From: Sulfuriflexus sp032250955
GTDB taxonomy: Bacteria; Pseudomonadota; Gammaproteobacteria; AKS1
Assembly (NCBI RefSeq): GCF_032250955.1
Contig: NZ_JAVVES010000003.1
Span: forward strand, 1-64,000
Direction of reading: 5' to 3'
Length of the DNA stretch: 64,000 nt
In this document: positions 60,982 to 64,000 of the stretch, piece by piece
Numbering within the stretch: position 1 is the first letter of the stretch
How the letters are laid out: each line of letters begins with the position of its first letter
Notes under the pieces: model-generated
Seen by the model: only the letters and a program-made list of their open reading frames with translations
What the model was told of the DNA's origin: nothing
Databases searched by the model: none
Program-made: the position numbers and the translations under genes

Positions 60982-61944
60982 ATGCCTGAACACAGCAAAA
61001 CCATCCGCCTCGGCGTTGTTATGGACCCCATCGCCTCTATCAAGTATGCCAAGGACAGTACGCTGGCCATGCTGCTTGAAATCCAGGCCCGCGGCTGGCA
61101 GCTCGAATATATGGAGCTAGAGGACCTGTCCCTGCAGGACGGGCGCGCCTTCGGGCAAATGCGCCAACTTACTGTGCGCGCGGATGCGAACGACTGGTTT
61201 TCGCTCGGTGCGCCGCGCCGGGAGGCACTGGCCGAACTCGATGTCATCCTGATGCGAAAAGATCCGCCTTTCGACATGGAATATATCTATAGTACCTACC
61301 TGCTGGAAGCGGCCGAGGCCGAAGGCGTCCTGGTCGTCAACCGGCCGGAGAGCATTCGCAACGCCAACGAGAAGCTGTTTGCCGCCCGCTTCCCTGACTG
61401 CATGCCGCCCTCGATGGTCACCCGCCGGGCCAATGAGTTACGGCGTTTTCTCCAGGAGCACGGCGACATTATCCTCAAGCCCCTCGGCGAAATGGGCGGG
61501 GCCTCAATCTTCCGCGTCCGCGACGGCGACCCGAACACCAACGTCATTATCGAGACCCTGACCGGCAATGGCGCGCGCTATATCATGGCGCAACGCTTTG
61601 TGCCGGAGATCAGCCTTGGCGACAAGCGCATCCTCCTCATCGATGGCGAACCGGTGCCCTACGCCCTGGCGCGCATCCCGGCCGCCGGCGAAACCCGTGG
61701 CAACCTCGCGGCCGGCGGCCGTGGCGAGGGCGTCGAGCTCAGTGACCGCGACCGGGAAATCTGTGCCCGGGTCGGCCCGGTGTGCCGCGAACTCGGGCTG
61801 ATCTTCGTCGGCATTGATGTCATCGGTGATTACCTGACCGAGATCAACAGCACCAGCCCGACCTGTATCCGCGAACTCGATGCCCTCTACGGACTCAATA
61901 TCAGCGCCCAACTGATGGACGTCATTGAAAAAAGGCTGTCATGA
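60982..61944 (+). CDS. gshB: Glutathione synthetase
   Basis: A 320-residue ATP-grasp enzyme that adds glycine to gamma-glutamylcysteine. Signatures: LGVVMDPIASIKYAKDSTLA, ILMRKDPPFDMEYIY, DIILKPLGEMGGASIFRV and GDYLTEINSTSPTCIRELD. Typical length. Its stop overlaps the apbE start by 4 bp. Confidence 0.96.
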   Translation: MPEHSKTIRLGVVMDPIASIKYAKDSTLAMLLEIQARGWQLEYMELEDLSLQDGRAFGQMRQLTVRADANDWFSLGAPRREALAELDVILMRKDPPFDMEYIYSTYLLEAAEAEGVLVVNRPESIRNANEKLFAARFPDCMPPSMVTRRANELRRFLQEHGDIILKPLGEMGGASIFRVRDGDPNTNVIIETLTGNGARYIMAQRFVPEISLGDKRILLIDGEPVPYALARIPAAGETRGNLAAGGRGEGVELSDRDREICARVGPVCRELGLIFVGIDVIGDYLTEINSTSPTCIRELDALYGLNISAQLMDVIEKRLS

Positions 61945-63008
61945 GCACACTCCCGTACCTGCGCCGCGGCCTGCTGGGCGCGCTGACGATCATCCTGATA
62001 AGCATTAGCCTGTCGGGCTGTGAGCGTTCGCAACCGGCAACCAAATTCAACGAAACGGTCTATACCTTCGGCACCCTCGTCGAGGTCACCCTGGTCGGGG
62101 TGGAGGCGGCGCACGCCCGCGCCGCCTATAACGCCATCCTCGATGACTTTGACTATATGCATGCCACCTGGCATGCCTGGCAACCCAGCGCCCTCGCCCG
62201 CATCAACGGCCTGCTAAAGACCGGCGCGTCCTTTTCACTCGCGCCCTCGGTGCTGCCCCTGATCACCTCGTCGCAGACCCTGTCGACACAAAGCGAAGGC
62301 CTGTTTAATCCGGCCATCGGCCAGCTCATCAACCTGTGGGGGTTTCACAGCGATCAGCGCGATGACCAACAGCCTCCGCCCGCGCCGGCCGAGATAGCGG
62401 CCTTGCTGGAGAGTGCACCGGGCATGGATGATATTGTCATTGAAGGCCTCAACATGCGCGGCACCAACGCCACACTGCAGCTCGACTTTGGCGGCTTCGC
62501 CAAGGGCTATGCCGTCGATGTCGCCATCAACCACCTGCGCGAACTCGGCATCGAAAATGCCATTGTCAACGCCGGCGGCGACCTGCGCGCCATTGGCCGC
62601 CATGCCGACCGGCCCTGGCGCGTGGGGATCCGCCAGCCGCGCGGTGAGGGGGTGTTCGCCTCACTGGAAATTGAAGGCGACGAGAGCGTTTTCACCTCCG
62701 GCGACTATGAACGCTTCTTTGAATATGACGGCCAGCGCTATCACCACATCATTGACCCGCGCACAGGTTACCCGGCCAGTCAAACCCGCTCGGTCACGGT
62801 CATCCATGCTGACGGGGCCACGGCCGACGCCGCCGCTACCGCCCTGTTTGTCGCCGGCCCGCAAGACTGGCATCGCATCGCCAAACAGATGGGCATCAAG
62901 TATGTCATGCTGATCGACAAGCAGGGCCGGGTCCACATGAACCCGGCGATGGCCCGGCGGATCAAGCTAACTAACCAGCCTGAGATCCTCCTCAGCGCGA
63001 CGCTGTAA
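61941..63008 (+). CDS. apbE: FAD:protein FMN transferase
   Basis: A 355-residue ApbE lipoprotein (lipobox SLSGC) that attaches FMN covalently to Thr of exported or membrane flavoproteins. Signatures: LDFGGFAKGYAVDVAINHLRE, NAGGDLRAIGRHADRPW, and HIIDPRTGYPAS with the metal site near DGATADAAATALFVAG. It overlaps gshB and precedes the NusG-II and Gx genes, a set seen with ApbE in other bacteria. Confidence 0.93.
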   Translation: MSTLPYLRRGLLGALTIILISISLSGCERSQPATKFNETVYTFGTLVEVTLVGVEAAHARAAYNAILDDFDYMHATWHAWQPSALARINGLLKTGASFSLAPSVLPLITSSQTLSTQSEGLFNPAIGQLINLWGFHSDQRDDQQPPPAPAEIAALLESAPGMDDIVIEGLNMRGTNATLQLDFGGFAKGYAVDVAINHLRELGIENAIVNAGGDLRAIGRHADRPWRVGIRQPRGEGVFASLEIEGDESVFTSGDYERFFEYDGQRYHHIIDPRTGYPASQTRSVTVIHADGATADAAATALFVAGPQDWHRIAKQMGIKYVMLIDKQGRVHMNPAMARRIKLTNQPEILLSATL

Positions 63009-63035
63009 TTGCCGCCCGTGGCCGCGACTACACGC

Positions 63036-63395
63036 ATGCTGACCCTTGCCGATGGTATCTTGATCATCAGCGCCGGCCTGTTGCTCGGCTTCCTGTACAG
63101 CGGCACCTTTTCAACCCGCCCGGCGCAGACCGCGATCATTACCGATCACCTCGGCCAGCATCAGCATATCGATATGCGGCGCGACCAGGTCATTACCCTG
63201 CAGGGCGCCATCGGCGACAGCACGCTACAGGTCACCGGCGGCCGTTTGCGGTTTACCGACTCCCCCTGTCGTAACAAGCTGTGTATCCAGAACGGCTGGA
63301 TCGAGCATGGCGGGGCCGCCGTCGCCTGTCTGCCCAATCGCTTAAGTGTGCAGCTGGCGCGCAATGACAATGACTTTGATGCCATCAACTTCTAG
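63036..63395 (+). CDS. NusG domain II-type exported protein
   Basis: About 119 residues: an N-terminal membrane anchor (LTLADGILIISAGLLLGFLY) and a small NusG-II-like beta domain with LQGAIGDSTLQVTGGRLRF, DSPCRNKLCIQNGWIEHGG and VACLPNRLSVQL. The two Cys of SPCRNKLC and the CLPN Cys are conserved in this family. Starts at GTG 63018 or ATG 63036 are possible. It belongs to the apbE gene set; the role is probably in extracytoplasmic electron transfer. Confidence 0.8.
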   Translation: MLTLADGILIISAGLLLGFLYSGTFSTRPAQTAIITDHLGQHQHIDMRRDQVITLQGAIGDSTLQVTGGRLRFTDSPCRNKLCIQNGWIEHGGAAVACLPNRLSVQLARNDNDFDAINF

Positions 63396-63396
63396 C

Positions 63397-63930
63397 ATGA
63401 CCGCCTCTCCCGGCCTTAGCCTGCAAGCCAACCGCGATGACCTGCGTATCGCCGGTTTCGCTGCCCTGGCCATCGTTATCCACCTGGCGGAAAGCGCCCT
63501 GCCGACGCCCCTGCCCGGCTTCAAACCCGGGTTCGCGAACATCATCAGCCTCTACGTCTTGCTGGCCTATGGCTGGCGCATGGCCGCCTGGGTCAGTCTC
63601 TTGCGCGTGCTCGGCGGCAGCCTGTTACTGGGGACCTTCCTCTCGCCGACCTTCATGCTCAGTCTCAGCGGGGCCTTGGCCAGCCTGGCTGTGCTTGCGG
63701 TCAGCATCCACCTGCCCGGCCGCCCCTTCGGCCCGGTAGGGCACAGTTGCCTGGCGGCGCTGGCGCACATGAGTGGCCAGTTTTTTGCTGCCTATAGCCT
63801 GTTTATGCCCCACCCGGCGTTATTGTTGCTATTGCCGGTTTTGCTTACTGCGGCCCTTTTGTCTGGCATTGTTGGCGGTATAATCACGCACAAGGTAATG
63901 CAACAGATGCAAGAAATGCGATCCACATGA
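63397..63930 (+). CDS. Gx family membrane protein
   Basis: About 177 residues with some five membrane spans; typical parts are GFKPGFANIISLYVLLAYG, LRVLGGSLLLGTF and LAHMSGQFFAAY. The family is annotated as heptaprenyl diphosphate synthase component I or Gx transporter. It starts 1 bp after the NusG-II stop and overlaps the next gene by 4 bp. The exact role is unknown; it is often with apbE and NusG-II genes. Confidence 0.8.
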   Translation: MTASPGLSLQANRDDLRIAGFAALAIVIHLAESALPTPLPGFKPGFANIISLYVLLAYGWRMAAWVSLLRVLGGSLLLGTFLSPTFMLSLSGALASLAVLAVSIHLPGRPFGPVGHSCLAALAHMSGQFFAAYSLFMPHPALLLLLPVLLTAALLSGIVGGIITHKVMQQMQEMRST

Positions 63931-64000
63931 CTCACACCGCCCCGCTGCCAACACCGACGATCACCGCCTTTGACCGCTTCGGCCTGACGCTTTTCTTTGC
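63927..64000 (+). CDS. TonB-like energy transducer (start only)
   Basis: Only the first 24 codons are in the window: MTHTAPLPTPTITAF then DRFGLTLFFA, the short polar lead and start of a hydrophobic anchor seen in TonB-family proteins that follow gshB in many gammaproteobacteria. It overlaps the preceding stop by 4 bp and is cut by the window end. The call rests on little sequence. Confidence 0.5.
   Translation, partial: MTHTAPLPTPTITAFDRFGLTLFF

Overview
The window comes from the chromosome of a gammaproteobacterial chemolithoautotroph, most likely a sulfur oxidiser. The evidence is a non-carboxysomal form I RuBisCO and a form II RuBisCO side by side, each with its own CbbQ/CbbO activase pair. 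A tkt-gap-pyk-type Calvin cycle operon, a RegB/RegA-like redox two-component pair and a complete Pseudomonas-type Pil-Chp chemosensory cluster point the same way. I cannot name the species. There are no rRNA or tRNA genes, no phage and no intact insertion sequence.

Layout. 1-455: tandem REP-like palindromic repeats. 456-10632 (minus strand): a copper island with a Cys/His/Met-rich exported protein, CusC-CusB(F)-CusA efflux, a lipoprotein cytochrome c, a 40-residue membrane peptide, a DUF302 protein, CopZ and CopA. 10731-11825: pilU. 11903-24225: the carbon fixation island, with cbbR divergent from cbbL-cbbS, a terminator, a 103-residue unknown, cbbQ1-cbbO1, then a second CbbR-type operator, cbbM, a terminator, cbbQ2-cbbO2 and a 139-residue unknown. 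24328-32164: mixed housekeeping and envelope genes (YqhA, a methyltransferase, an RluA-type pseudouridine synthase, an OmpA-like protein, peptide deformylase, PurC, a CheY-like regulator) and the broken end of a histidine phosphatase gene. 32213-33126: a gene-free stretch with a structured, covarying palindromic repeat array. 33127-34944: RegB/RegA-like pair. 35684-42834 (minus): fba-pyk-pgk-gap-tkt, transcribed from tkt. 43412-49058: a PhnD-like binding protein, then the methyl cycle genes metK, ahcY and metF, and rsmE. metK has a SAM-II-like attenuator and ahcY has an SAH riboswitch. 49068-60655 (minus): pilG-pilH-pilI-pilJ-pilK-chpA-chpB-chpC. 60982-64000: gshB, then apbE, a NusG-domain-II protein, a Gx membrane protein and the start of a tonB-like gene.

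How the parts fit. The two RuBisCO forms usually suit different CO2/O2 regimes. The same 23-bp palindromic motif lies upstream of both RuBisCO operons, so the single CbbR probably reads both. A similar GC-rich terminator lies between each RuBisCO and its activase genes, which should give much more RuBisCO than activase. The tkt operon supplies the remaining CBB and lower glycolytic enzymes, and RegB/RegA may link fixation to the quinone pool. The copper island moves copper from cytoplasm (CopZ, CopA) and periplasm (CusB/CusF domain, CusA, CusC) to the outside.

Best leads for new biology: the two small unknown genes tied to the RuBisCO activase operons, the covarying two-hairpin repeat family (32450-32890 and 48233-48288), and the adjacent SAM-sensing and SAH-sensing RNA switches over metK and ahcY. 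All calls rest on reading the sequence and family knowledge; no database search or folding program was run.
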